Of a DNA stretch of 64,000 nucleotides, positions 35,491 through 44,795 are shown one piece after another. The stretch lies in NCBI GenBank assembly GCA_965662355.1, contig CBFIHP010000007.1:62001-126000 (forward strand), given 5' to 3'. This DNA is from GCA-2683825 sp965662355 (GTDB taxonomy: Bacteria > Planctomycetota > UBA1135 > GCA-002686595). A program made the translations under genes and the position numbers. How positions within the stretch are numbered: position 1 is the first letter of the stretch; each line of letters starts with the position of its first letter. The notes beneath the pieces are model-generated. The model was not told where the DNA came from. It searched no databases and was given only the letters and a program-made list of their open reading frames with translations.

Positions 35491-36351
35491 TTATAGGCGC
35501 GTGGAAGCGCGATCGCCGGTGGAGATCGTCTTGCCTTCGACGGCGGTGGTCACGAGGGCGGAGCAGTACTCGGCCTGGACCGTCTCGACCTTGGCACGCC
35601 CCTTGTAAGTCTGGCCGCGGTAGATGTCGAAGGTGAAGCCGGGCTTGACCTCGTGGTTCTTGCCGCGGTTCAGCATGACGAGTTGAAGTTCGTCGGTGAT
35701 TTCGCGCACGTCGAGGACCGAGGCATCGATTTTCGGGACGGCGACGTAGCTGTCCACGTTGATGCCGGTCTCTGCCAGCACGACGGCGAACTTGACTTCC
35801 ATCTGGTTGACTTCGCGCTTCAGGGAAGCGTTCGCCTCGGTGAGGGAAGCCACCGTGGAGTTGGCCTCGCGAAGTCCGTCTTCCGCATCACGCTTGGCGA
35901 TCTCTGCAGCCAACTTCTCGTCGTTCGCATCGTCGCGAGCGCTGGTGGCTTCCGAGGCTAGCTGCTGGAAGTTGTCCTTCTCGGTGGAGAACTGATCGAT
36001 GAGCTCTTTGTATTCGCCCAGCTTCGACTGGATCCCCGAGAGCGAGGCCGTCAGCGTGTCGTTGGTACGCTTGGACTCGGTCAGGTCGCCCTCGAAGCGC
36101 TCTTTTTGCGCCTTCTCAAGATCGCGTTCTTCACGGAAGCGACCCGAGTCCTGCTCCAGGTTCTGCATCTTGACCTGCAGCTTGGAGATTTCGTCGTCCT
36201 TGCCCGAAGCGGTCGCGGCGTGGTCGGCCTGTTCCGTTTCTAGCTGGGACTTGTAGTCCTGGACCGTCGAGAGGGCATTGGAAGCCCAGCCGAGGAAAGC
36301 GGCGGCGAGAACCAGGTTCAACACGATGAACATCCGTCCGATGGGACTCAT
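35491..36351 (-). CDS. Membrane-anchored coiled-coil protein of unknown function
   Basis: 286 residues from an ATG at 36351. A hydrophobic N-terminal helix (about 8-23, 'FIVLNLVLAAAFLGWA') is followed by a long heptad-rich coiled coil (about 30-195), rich in Glu/Lys/Gln/Asp. A C-terminal beta-rich domain of about 85 residues ('VMLNRGKNHEVKPGFTFDIYRG...GDRASTRL') resembles the small beta-barrel C-terminal domains of some flagellar-assembly and envelope proteins. It is probably anchored in the inner membrane with the rest outside. Partnered with the 71-residue protein downstream (11-bp gap). Function unknown. Confidence 0.75.
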   Translation of the reverse strand: MSPIGRMFIVLNLVLAAAFLGWASNALSTVQDYKSQLETEQADHAATASGKDDEISKLQVKMQNLEQDSGRFREERDLEKAQKERFEGDLTESKRTNDTLTASLSGIQSKLGEYKELIDQFSTEKDNFQQLASEATSARDDANDEKLAAEIAKRDAEDGLREANSTVASLTEANASLKREVNQMEVKFAVVLAETGINVDSYVAVPKIDASVLDVREITDELQLVMLNRGKNHEVKPGFTFDIYRGQTYKGRAKVETVQAEYCSALVTTAVEGKTISTGDRASTRL

Positions 36352-36449
36352 GGGCGAAGCAGGGGCTAGGTGACAGCGGGATCCGGGAAAGGCGAAAGGC
36401 CTATCGATTATCGCGAGGCCAGGCTTTGGCCGGCGGAAAGGATAGGGGA

Positions 36450-36466
36450 GACCCCTTCGGGGGGTC
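36450..36466. other. Hairpin in the gap between lnt and the coiled-coil gene
   Basis: GACCCC-TTCGG-GGGGTC forms a 6-bp GC-rich stem in the 173-bp gap between two minus-strand genes, about 60 bp past the lnt stop codon. There is no T-tract on either strand. It could weakly separate lnt from the next unit. Confidence 0.4.
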
Positions 36467-36524
36467 AAGCACCACAGCTCTCGCAGCGACGCCTGGCATA
36501 TTCTAACCCGAATATCAGGAACGG

Positions 36525-38264
36525 TTACCGACGTCTGTGCAGGAAGAGGAAAAGGACGAAAGGAATTCCGACCGACAGGGCCCGCAGGACCCCCGCCAAC
36601 GAAGCGTAGGGCGGGAACTCGGTCCGCTCGAGGGGCACGGGCACGGCAAAGGCTTCCCAACCGCGGACCGCGCGATCGACCGCAGGCTCTCCCGGGGCCC
36701 TTGGCGCCCGCACCCGCCCGAGCTCGGTCCCGTCCGCGGCGAGCACGATCGAAATCCCAGAATTGGTCGCGCGCACGAAGCTGCGGCCGGTCGCCAGGGC
36801 CAAAATGCGGCTGAAAGCCACCATGTGATCCATTTCATAGCTGGTCTTGAACCAGGCCTCGTTGCTGGCGACCAGATGGAAGTCCAGCTCGCCGGTGCCC
36901 ACCGCCTCCAGATAGGGCTCGGCAAAGGCGTTGTCGAAGCACAGGGTCGCGCTGAAGCGGTACTCGGCTCCCCCACGGGTCTCGATGGCGAAGACGCTGG
37001 TCTCTTCGGCGGGTGAAAAACGGGGCACGTAGCCCCCGATCCAGGTGAAGAAGTCCTGGACGAACTGGAAGCGTTCGAGACCGTGAAGGGTCTCGGCTCC
37101 GGGGCACAGATACTGCTTGCCGGCGAGCCCCCGGCGCTGGCCCTCAGGATCGAACAGGCCCAGCATGACGTTCTTCGCGAAGCCGAGCTCGTCGTCGAAG
37201 TACCAGCGCTCGCTCCCCCCCGAGAACCAGGTGCCCGGATCGAGGATCGGAGGAACCCGGCCCTCCCCGAACAGCTGGGAAAGGACGTAATGGCGCAGAC
37301 TTCGGTCGAGTTGCTCGGGTAGCCCCTCGCTGTCCTCGGTCCACCAATCGGGGCGTTCGCCGCGGGCGAGGGCGGCGCGGAAACTCTCGTCGGCGATGGG
37401 GAGGTACAGCATCGACTCTCCCCAGCAAACCAGATCGACCGGCGCTGCCTGGCGCGCCCGCAGGGCCTCGATGGCCTCCCGGGTCTGCGCCACCAACTTG
37501 ACGAGTTGACCCTGATGGGGATCGAGTCCGAGCCGTTCTTGCTCGAACCCCGACTGGATGAGCAACACCTGGGGCCCTTCCCGGGTTTTCGGCGCCCGGA
37601 TCGAGAGGGCGAACACCAGGGCAAGCGCAAGGCCCGAGAGTCCCAGCAAGGCCTCCCTGCGAACGGAGCGCCCGTTGCGCCAGGCCAGGAACACTCCCAG
37701 GAGGCCCCCGGCCGCCAGGGCCCCGACGAAACTCAGGCCCTCGATGCCGAAAACACGCGCGCTACCCGAGAGCCAGAGGTGGTGATGGGTGTAGTGGCCG
37801 AAGCGAAACCACCCGAGTCCGAAGGGCGTCGGGATCCAGCTGCGCAGGGCTTCGAAACCCGTGTAGCAGAGGGCCAGGGAAAGGGCATGCGAGAAGCGCT
37901 TCGCAAAGCCGCGCAACACGGGCCCCTGGGCCAGGTGGTACAGCGCATACGCCGGCCCGACGTAGACGAGGGTGAGCAGGGTCACGTGCCCCAACCAGTA
38001 GAACCAGAGCACCCCCCCCAGGGTGTGCGCCACGTACTCCGCGAGCAGCGGCTTGCGCGGGGACTCTCCCGGAGCGCTGAGCGGGTGCAACAGGATGAAA
38101 CCGAAGAGGGCGAGGGCACCGACCGCGAGCAAGAACGATCCGTCGGGCCCGGCCATCCCGGGGCTCGCGAGAAAGAACAGCACCCAGGCCAGAAGCACAC
38201 CTGCAAAGCGCCTTTGACAGGTAAGGGGAGCCAATCCGTTGCGTGAGTTCTCCAAGGGTTTCAT
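36525..38264 (-). CDS. lnt: Apolipoprotein N-acyltransferase-like protein
   Basis: 579 residues from an ATG at 38264 that overlaps the moeA stop as ATGA. About seven N-terminal membrane segments are followed by a carbon-nitrogen hydrolase domain. The Glu-Lys-Cys triad is visible as Glu283 ('VCWGES'), Lys383 ('AGKQYLCPGAE') and Cys442 ('ATLCFDN'). 'ASNEAWF' and 'GRSFVRATNSGIS' are the Lnt-specific end. It adds the third acyl chain to lipoproteins at the inner membrane. An insert of about 40 residues precedes the Lys segment ('GTWFSGGSERWYFDDE'). The first segments are less hydrophobic than in E. coli Lnt. Confidence 0.87.
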   Translation of the reverse strand: MKPLENSRNGLAPLTCQRRFAGVLLAWVLFFLASPGMAGPDGSFLLAVGALALFGFILLHPLSAPGESPRKPLLAEYVAHTLGGVLWFYWLGHVTLLTLVYVGPAYALYHLAQGPVLRGFAKRFSHALSLALCYTGFEALRSWIPTPFGLGWFRFGHYTHHHLWLSGSARVFGIEGLSFVGALAAGGLLGVFLAWRNGRSVRREALLGLSGLALALVFALSIRAPKTREGPQVLLIQSGFEQERLGLDPHQGQLVKLVAQTREAIEALRARQAAPVDLVCWGESMLYLPIADESFRAALARGERPDWWTEDSEGLPEQLDRSLRHYVLSQLFGEGRVPPILDPGTWFSGGSERWYFDDELGFAKNVMLGLFDPEGQRRGLAGKQYLCPGAETLHGLERFQFVQDFFTWIGGYVPRFSPAEETSVFAIETRGGAEYRFSATLCFDNAFAEPYLEAVGTGELDFHLVASNEAWFKTSYEMDHMVAFSRILALATGRSFVRATNSGISIVLAADGTELGRVRAPRAPGEPAVDRAVRGWEAFAVPVPLERTEFPPYASLAGVLRALSVGIPFVLFLFLHRRR

Positions 38265-39493
38265 CTACGAAGCGGACGGAACGCGACCATCTCTCCGGCT
38301 TCGACCTCGGTGTCCCTGGGAACGACGCACAGCGCGTCCGCATTCGCAGCGGTGACGATGTCGGCCGACCCCCGGAAGGGAAGGCCGTGCAGCTCGAGGA
38401 CGCCGTCAGCCCCCGTCTCGAGCCGCGCGGGGACGTTGTTCTGGCGACCCGGTGCGCGCAGGGTCTTGCCGCTCCAGCGGGCCCGACCGAGGCGTTCTCC
38501 TTGCTCTTGCGGGCCACCGCCGGCGAGCTTGGCCAGAGCCGGGCGCACGAAGACCTCGAACCCCAGAAGGCTCGATACGGGGTTGCCGGGCAGCCCAAAG
38601 ACCGGCTTGTCCCCGGCCATTCCGAACCAGATCGGCTTGCCGGGCTTGATCGCCACCTTGTGCAGGATCGGCTCGACGCCGAGCTTCTCGAAGGTCGCGC
38701 CCACGAGGTCGTACTTGCCGACGCTGACCCCGCCGCTCGTGATCAGCGCATCGCCCTCTTCCAGGGCCGAGCGAAAGGCCTCCTCGAGCAAAGCGGGCTC
38801 GTCGCGCACGATCCCGGCCCGGCCCACGTCGCAACCCAGCTCGCGCGCGGCCGCGGCGAGAAAGAGCGTGTTGCCCTCGCGGATCTGGCCCCGGCCGGGC
38901 GTTTCGGTTGCGGGGACCAGCTCGTCACCGGTGGTCAGGACCGAAACCCTGGGCCTCTTGTAGACGGGGACAGGATCGCATCCGATGGAGGCCAGAACAG
39001 AGAGGTCTGCGGCCGAGAGCCGGCGCCCGGCCGCGTAGACGCGCTTTCGATTCGCCAGGATCTCGCCCCTGTGGCTGACATTGCGCGCGATCGGGATCGG
39101 GCCCGTGAAGCTCACCCGATCCCCGTTGGGATCGGGACGCTCCGTCTTCTCGATCATCTCCACCGCGTCGCAATCGGGTGGCAGCTCGGCGCCGGTGAAG
39201 ATCTCGATGCAACAGCCGGGCGGAACCTCGCCCTCGAAGGGCTGGCCCGCACGGGACTCGCCGACCCACCGCAGGGTGTGCTTGCCCGGCCCCGACACGT
39301 CCTCGGCACGCAGGGCGAAGCCGTCCATCATACTTTTCTCGAACGGTGGAAGATCGACGTCGGAGAGCGCGTCCGCCGCGAGCCTGCGTCCCGCGACCTC
39401 GACCAGGGGTAGGGCCTGGAAGGCGGTCTCGGAGGTGGACGGAGTCGGAATCCGCTCGAGAATGGCCCGGAGGGCATCTGTGGGTTGCAACAT
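38261..39493 (-). CDS. moeA: Molybdopterin molybdenumtransferase MoeA
   Basis: 410 residues from an ATG at 39493. MoeA landmarks: 'SDVDLPPFEKSMMDGFAL', 'IFTGAELPPDCDAVEMIE', 'ITSGGVSVGKYDLVG', 'VAIKPGKPIWFGM' and 'FGLPGNPVSSLLGFEVFVRP'. It inserts molybdate into adenylylated molybdopterin. No other cofactor-synthesis or molybdoenzyme gene is in this window. It overlaps lnt by 4 bp, so the two are likely co-translated. It diverges from the efflux operon across 69 bp. Confidence 0.93.
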   Translation of the reverse strand: MLQPTDALRAILERIPTPSTSETAFQALPLVEVAGRRLAADALSDVDLPPFEKSMMDGFALRAEDVSGPGKHTLRWVGESRAGQPFEGEVPPGCCIEIFTGAELPPDCDAVEMIEKTERPDPNGDRVSFTGPIPIARNVSHRGEILANRKRVYAAGRRLSAADLSVLASIGCDPVPVYKRPRVSVLTTGDELVPATETPGRGQIREGNTLFLAAAARELGCDVGRAGIVRDEPALLEEAFRSALEEGDALITSGGVSVGKYDLVGATFEKLGVEPILHKVAIKPGKPIWFGMAGDKPVFGLPGNPVSSLLGFEVFVRPALAKLAGGGPQEQGERLGRARWSGKTLRAPGRQNNVPARLETGADGVLELHGLPFRGSADIVTAANADALCVVPRDTEVEAGEMVAFRPLRR

Positions 39494-39562
39494 GAAGGAC
39501 GTTTCCGCCGAAAAGGGCGAAGGGAAGCTACCTTAGAAGCACACTCCCCATAAAAAGGAATT

Positions 39563-41239
39563 ATGCGCGTTCGAGCGGCGCAAGTTCGGGTCCGCGCAGC
39601 ACTTCGGGGATTGGTGCGCCAATGGACCGCCTTCCCGCTGTGGATGGCGGCTCGTTCACCACCCCACTTCCGGCCTTCCGCCAGGGCCGCACACACCCAA
39701 ACCGATCGGTTCTCCACCCCCGTGCAATCCCGACTCCGTCCGCATCCTATCCTTCTTTCCCTCCTAGGCACGGCACTCGGCACGGCGCTTCTCGCCTGTA
39801 GCCCCGAAAGTGCCGCCGCCGACCACCAAGAGGCCGAAGCGGGTGGGGTTCAGAAGCGAGAGATTCTCCCCATCCGTTCCGCGACCGTCGAGCAACGCGA
39901 GATGGTGCGCGTCCTCGAGACCACCTCGAAGCTCGAATCGGAGTTCGAGATCGAGATCTTCCCGCGCTCCAGTGGCGAGGTAGTCTCGATCCTCGTCGAG
40001 GAGGGCGACCGGGTCGAGGCCGGTCAGATCCTGGCCAAGATGGACGATCGCGACGAGGTCCTCGCCGTGCGCGACGCGCGGGTCGGCCTGAGCGAGGCAC
40101 GGACGACCCTCGAGCTCATGCAGCTCTCGGTGGAGGATGCGGCCGAGCTGCGGATCAGCGCCAAGAAAGCCGCGCGCCAGGCGGAACGAGACTTCGACCG
40201 CGACCGCCGGCTCGTGGAAGAGGCCGAGGTCGCCAGCGGCGTCTCCGTCCAGGCCCTCGAGGCCAAGGAACTCGCGCGCGACCAAGCCCAGCACGAGGAA
40301 ACCCAGCGCGAGATCGGCTTCCGCCGTGCGAACGCCGAGGTTCGGGCCCAGGAAAACGCCATCGCACGGGCCCAGGTAGCCCTCGAACGGGCGGGCTTGA
40401 GTGTCAGCTACAAGGAGATCCGCGCGCCCTTCGACGGCGTGATCGCGCGCCGCACCGTGCGGGCCGGTGACATGGCCTCCAACGGCGCCACGGCCTTCAC
40501 GCTGACCGACATCGACAGCCTGCGCGCGGTCTTCACGCGGCCCCAGGAAGAACTCGAGCTGTTTACCCACAGTCCGAGCAGCATGAACGGCCGCAACGCG
40601 ACGAATGGGCACACTGGCGACGGAGCCAAGGGTGCCCAGCGCCTGGAGATCAGCGCGACGGCCGAGGCCTACTCGGACCAGCTCTTCCACGGTTGGGTCG
40701 AGCGTATCAGCCCCACGATCGAAGCGGAGTCGGGACAGTTCCGCGTCACGGCACGTATCGCCTCGACCAAACAAGCCCAGCTCTTGCCGGGCATGTTGAT
40801 CCGCATGCGCATCATCACGGATCGCCACCCGGGAGCGATCGTCGTCCCGAAACGCGCCCTGCGCCGTGAAGGTTCGAGGCGCTTCGTGCTGAAGATCGTC
40901 CCCGCCCCCGAAGCGGGCGATTCGTTCGAAACCGATGGCGAATTGCGCTCGCTGGAACGCGTCGATGTCGTCGAGTCGTACACCGACGAAGACAACGTCG
41001 AGATCCTTCCCGTCGGAGCGGGTTCGCTGATCGCTGGTGACAAGATCGTCTTCATCGGCAGCCGCGACCTGACCGAAGGCCAAACGGTGCGCCTCGACGA
41101 CCCGGCTCTCGACGATCCGAATGCAAGGGCTCCCCGTCTCGGCCAAGAGAAAGTCGGCTCGGAGTCGGCCGAGGAAAGCGAAGCCGGAGACGAAGAGCTA
41201 ACGGAAGAGAACGCCGGCGACGACAACGAGAAAGGCTAG
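39563..41239 (+). CDS. RND efflux periplasmic adaptor (membrane fusion) lipoprotein
   Basis: 558 residues if read from the ATG at 39563, which has AAGGA three bases upstream. An in-frame GTG at 39722 would give 505 residues beginning with a basic n-region, a hydrophobic core and the lipobox 'ALLAC'; this is the better protein start, so I leave the exact start open. The mature part has the HlyD/AcrA order: lipoyl half-motif 'GEVVSILVEEGDRVEAGQILAKMD', a long coiled-coil hairpin, second lipoyl half, then beta-barrel. A linker rich in Asn/Gly interrupts the barrel and the C-terminal 60 residues are acidic. It connects the pumps downstream to an outer-membrane channel. Confidence 0.88.
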   Translation: MRVRAAQVRVRAALRGLVRQWTAFPLWMAARSPPHFRPSARAAHTQTDRFSTPVQSRLRPHPILLSLLGTALGTALLACSPESAAADHQEAEAGGVQKREILPIRSATVEQREMVRVLETTSKLESEFEIEIFPRSSGEVVSILVEEGDRVEAGQILAKMDDRDEVLAVRDARVGLSEARTTLELMQLSVEDAAELRISAKKAARQAERDFDRDRRLVEEAEVASGVSVQALEAKELARDQAQHEETQREIGFRRANAEVRAQENAIARAQVALERAGLSVSYKEIRAPFDGVIARRTVRAGDMASNGATAFTLTDIDSLRAVFTRPQEELELFTHSPSSMNGRNATNGHTGDGAKGAQRLEISATAEAYSDQLFHGWVERISPTIEAESGQFRVTARIASTKQAQLLPGMLIRMRIITDRHPGAIVVPKRALRREGSRRFVLKIVPAPEAGDSFETDGELRSLERVDVVESYTDEDNVEILPVGAGSLIAGDKIVFIGSRDLTEGQTVRLDDPALDDPNARAPRLGQEKVGSESAEESEAGDEELTEENAGDDNEKG

Positions 41240-41245
41240 GGCTCT

Positions 41246-44200
41246 GTGAAAACCCAGCGCACCTCCGGCGTACTCAGGTTCGTCACCAACCGGCCCGTGG
41301 CCATATCGATGTTGATGGCGGCCATGCTGGCCTTCGGAGCGATCTCGCTTTCGAAGCTGTCGGTCGACCTGCTACCGGACATCTCCTATCCGACCCTGAC
41401 CGTACGCACCACCTGGGAAGGTGCGGCCCCCGAAGACGTCGAGGAACGCGTCTCGGAAAAGGTCCAGGAAGCGCTCAGCACGCTGCAGAACCTCGTGCGC
41501 TCGACGTCGGTCTCCCGCGCTGGAACATCGGACTGCGTGCTCGAGTTCGATTGGGGTACGCAGATGACCTTCGCCGTGCAAGACGTGCGCGAGAAGCTCG
41601 ACGGCGTTTCGCTCCCGCGCGATGCCGAGCGTCCGCTGATCCTGCGCTACGACCCCAATCTGGACCCGATCCTGCGCATTGGCATCCGCGTCCCCGAGGG
41701 TCGCGAAGGCACCAGCTCGCAAGAGCAGCAGGAGCAACTGATCCAGCTACGCTGGCTGGCCGAGAACCGCACCAAGCGCGAACTCGAATCGCTGGAGGGC
41801 CTGGCCGCGGTTCAGGTACGCGGTGGCTTGGAAGAGGAGATTCGCGTGCGCGTGGATCCCCAAAAGCTGTCCGCCAATCGCATCGACCCGACCGAGCTAG
41901 CCCAGCGCCTGGCCCAGGAGAACATCAACGCATCGGGCGGCTCATTGCTCGAGGGCTCGGCCGAATACCTCGTGCGCACGGTCAACCAGTTCCGTTCGAT
42001 CGACGAGATTTCGCAGCTCCCCATCGCCCGACGCGGCAACTCAACCATCCGTGTGAGCGACGTCGGCAGGGTCGAACGCACCTTCGTCAAGCGCGAGGTC
42101 GTCAGTCGCATCGGTGGCGCTGAATCGGTCGAGCTGGCCATCTACCGCGAGGCCGGAGCCAACATCGTCGACCTCGCTCAACGTGTGAAGGACCGCGTCT
42201 TCGGCACCCCCGAACAGCAGGCCTTTGCCAGGATCCGAGAAAACGAAGGCAAGACCAGCTCGACCCTGGGCGACCGCAATCAGCTGGATTTCATCGCCTG
42301 GCGCAATCGCAAGGAGATGTCGATGGAGATCCTCTCGGATCAGTCCATCTTCATCCGCGACGCGATCGAGGACGTGAAGAACGCTGCGTACGTCGGCGCC
42401 TTCCTTTCGATCGCGGTCATCCTCCTGTTCCTGCGACGGCTTTCCGCAACGCTCATTATCGGTCTTTCGATTCCGATCTCGGTCATCGTCACCTTCGCTC
42501 CCATGTTCCTGGGAGGTGTCAGCCTGAACATCATGTCCCTCGGCGGACTCGCCCTGGGCGTCGGCATGTTGGTCGACAATGCGATCGTCGTGCTGGAATC
42601 GATCACGCGCTGTCGCGAAGAAGGCGATGACCTGAAGACCGCTGCTGCGCGCGGCGTGACCGAGGTCGCGGGCGCGGTGATCGCCTCGACGCTCACGACG
42701 ATCTGTGTCTTCGCACCGATCGTCTTCGTCACGGGTATCGCCGGACAGATCTTCGGGGACCAGGCTCTGGCTGTGGTCAGTTCGCTGATGGTGTCCTTGA
42801 TCGTCGCCATGCTCTTCATCCCCATGCTGGCCTCACGCAAGTGGCTCGCGGGCAGGATGACGACGGAAACCAAAACAGCCGTGGCCAGCCCCGTGGTCAA
42901 GGTGAACGTGACGAAGAAGATCGGTTCGGGGGTGCTCTGGATCCTCGGCATCCCGCAGGAGGTCTACGGTGGCACCAGCCAGGCGCCGCCTGCCCCGTGG
43001 AGGGGATTCGGGTGGAGCTGGGTTCGTTTCTTCCCGAGCTTGCTCGTCTTCGGCGGACGAACCGCACTGTGGTTCGGGGGCATTTTGGTGCGCTTCGTGG
43101 CCGCCGTGCTTTTCACCGGTGTCGCATGTGCGGGCTTCCTCTTGCGCCCGGTTGCGTGGCTGTTCCAGATCTGCTGGAACGCCGCGGATCGGCTCTATCC
43201 GGCCGTGCTGCGATCCTCCCTGGCGCAACCTTGGTTCGTCCCGCTGGCAGCCATGGGGTTGCTCTTTGTTTGCTATCAGCGCTTGCCGCACCTCGGCGTC
43301 GAGCTCTTGCCAGAGATCCATCAAGGCGAATTCACCGTCCACGCAAAATTCGACCCTGTGACGCCGCTCGAGATCACCGACGAGGTGATGAGCGAGATCG
43401 ATCGCGAGATTCGCGCGATCCCCGGCGTCGCCATGACGGCCTTGACCGCCGGTATCGAGAAGGAAACCCTGACCCGCGAAATCGAGGGTTCGCACACGGC
43501 GCGCTTGACGGTGCGCCTGGACGAGGACGCCAGCGACATCGAAAGCGAGGTGGCCGTCGCCAACCGGGTGCGTGGCATTCTGGCGAGCCACCCTGCGATG
43601 CGCTCGATCGAGATCAAGCGACCGACGCCGTTCGCCCTCGACTCCCCCATCGCGGTGGAGATTCGTGGCTACGACCTGAGGATGCTCGAAGAGGTCGCTG
43701 CCGATGTACAGGATCGGCTCGAGGACATCGATGCCCTGACCGACATTCGCAGCACGGTGCGACCCGGCCACCCCGAGGCGCGGATCACCTTCGATCGCGA
43801 AAAGACGCTCGAATTCGGCCTCGACTTGAACCAGGTTTCGAACCTCGTACGCGACCAGGTGCTGGGCAACGTCAGCACGCGCTTCCACGAAGGCGACGAA
43901 CGCATCGATATCCGCGTGCAGGGCGACGAGTTGATCCTCAGCTCCTTGAACGCACTGTACGAATTGCCCGTCAATCCCTCCGCGATGAACCCGGTGCCAC
44001 TCTCCAGCGTCGCCGACGTCCAGATCGTGCAAGGCCCCGCGGAGATCCGTCGGATCCAGAACACCCGCGCGGTCGTGATCAGTGCTTCCAGCAGCGGATT
44101 GGACCTCGGCGGCATCGCAGCGCGCATCGACAGCAAGCTAGCCGACCTCGAGGCTCCGGAGGAAGTGACCGTCGAGATGGGCGGGCAGAAACGTGAGATG

Positions 44201-44791
44201 GACGAAGCTCAGGCCTCGATGCGCTTCGCGCTCTTGCTGGCGGTCTTCCTGGTCTACGTCGTGATGGCGAGTCAGTTCGAATCGCTCTTGCAGCCCTTCG
44301 TCATCCTCTTGACCGTGCCCCTGGCCGCCGTCGGCGTGGTGCTCTTCCTGGATGTCCTGGACATCCCGCTCTCGGTGATCGTTTTCATTGGATTGATCAT
44401 GTTGGCGGGTATCGTCGTGAACAACGCGATCGTGCTCGTCGACCGCATCAATCAAAAGCGCCGGCAAGGGCTCGGGTTGCAAGACTCGATTCTGGAAGCC
44501 GGGCATGCGCGACTGCGCCCCATCTTGATGACGACCGCCACGACCGTGCTGGGGCTCCTGCCTCTGACGGGCTGGCTAGTGGCGGTACCCTTGATTGGGA
44601 GTCTCGGGTCGGGCGAAGGTGCCGAGATCCGGGCCCCCATGGCGATCGCCGTGATCACCGGGCTCGTGTCTTCCACGATCCTTACGTTGGTGGTCGTTCC
44701 GACCGTCTACTCTCTCGTGTGTCGACGTTCGACGGTCGGAGCGGTCAGTATCGCCGCCGGCCCCGAGCTCGACGACGACCTCGTGGAGTGA
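41246..44791 (+). CDS. RND efflux pump, HAE/heavy-metal-type, with extended linker (pump 1)
   Basis: 1181 residues with a GTG start 6 bp after the adaptor. It has the two-fold RND architecture: TM1, a large periplasmic loop, TM2-6, linker, TM7, second loop, TM8-12. The TM4 proton-relay segment reads 'GMLVDNAIVVLESI', with the essential Asp followed by Asn rather than a second Asp. 'VTNRPVAISMLMAAMLAFG' is the N-terminal helix. The linker between TM6 and TM7 (about 533-659) is some 85 residues longer than in AcrB and contains two or more strongly hydrophobic stretches. It exports unknown substrates by proton exchange with its adaptor partner. Confidence 0.9.
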   Translation: MKTQRTSGVLRFVTNRPVAISMLMAAMLAFGAISLSKLSVDLLPDISYPTLTVRTTWEGAAPEDVEERVSEKVQEALSTLQNLVRSTSVSRAGTSDCVLEFDWGTQMTFAVQDVREKLDGVSLPRDAERPLILRYDPNLDPILRIGIRVPEGREGTSSQEQQEQLIQLRWLAENRTKRELESLEGLAAVQVRGGLEEEIRVRVDPQKLSANRIDPTELAQRLAQENINASGGSLLEGSAEYLVRTVNQFRSIDEISQLPIARRGNSTIRVSDVGRVERTFVKREVVSRIGGAESVELAIYREAGANIVDLAQRVKDRVFGTPEQQAFARIRENEGKTSSTLGDRNQLDFIAWRNRKEMSMEILSDQSIFIRDAIEDVKNAAYVGAFLSIAVILLFLRRLSATLIIGLSIPISVIVTFAPMFLGGVSLNIMSLGGLALGVGMLVDNAIVVLESITRCREEGDDLKTAAARGVTEVAGAVIASTLTTICVFAPIVFVTGIAGQIFGDQALAVVSSLMVSLIVAMLFIPMLASRKWLAGRMTTETKTAVASPVVKVNVTKKIGSGVLWILGIPQEVYGGTSQAPPAPWRGFGWSWVRFFPSLLVFGGRTALWFGGILVRFVAAVLFTGVACAGFLLRPVAWLFQICWNAADRLYPAVLRSSLAQPWFVPLAAMGLLFVCYQRLPHLGVELLPEIHQGEFTVHAKFDPVTPLEITDEVMSEIDREIRAIPGVAMTALTAGIEKETLTREIEGSHTARLTVRLDEDASDIESEVAVANRVRGILASHPAMRSIEIKRPTPFALDSPIAVEIRGYDLRMLEEVAADVQDRLEDIDALTDIRSTVRPGHPEARITFDREKTLEFGLDLNQVSNLVRDQVLGNVSTRFHEGDERIDIRVQGDELILSSLNALYELPVNPSAMNPVPLSSVADVQIVQGPAEIRRIQNTRAVVISASSSGLDLGGIAARIDSKLADLEAPEEVTVEMGGQKREMDEAQASMRFALLLAVFLVYVVMASQFESLLQPFVILLTVPLAAVGVVLFLDVLDIPLSVIVFIGLIMLAGIVVNNAIVLVDRINQKRRQGLGLQDSILEAGHARLRPILMTTATTVLGLLPLTGWLVAVPLIGSLGSGEGAEIRAPMAIAVITGLVSSTILTLVVVPTVYSLVCRRSTVGAVSIAAGPELDDDLVE

Positions 44792-44795
44792 AGTC

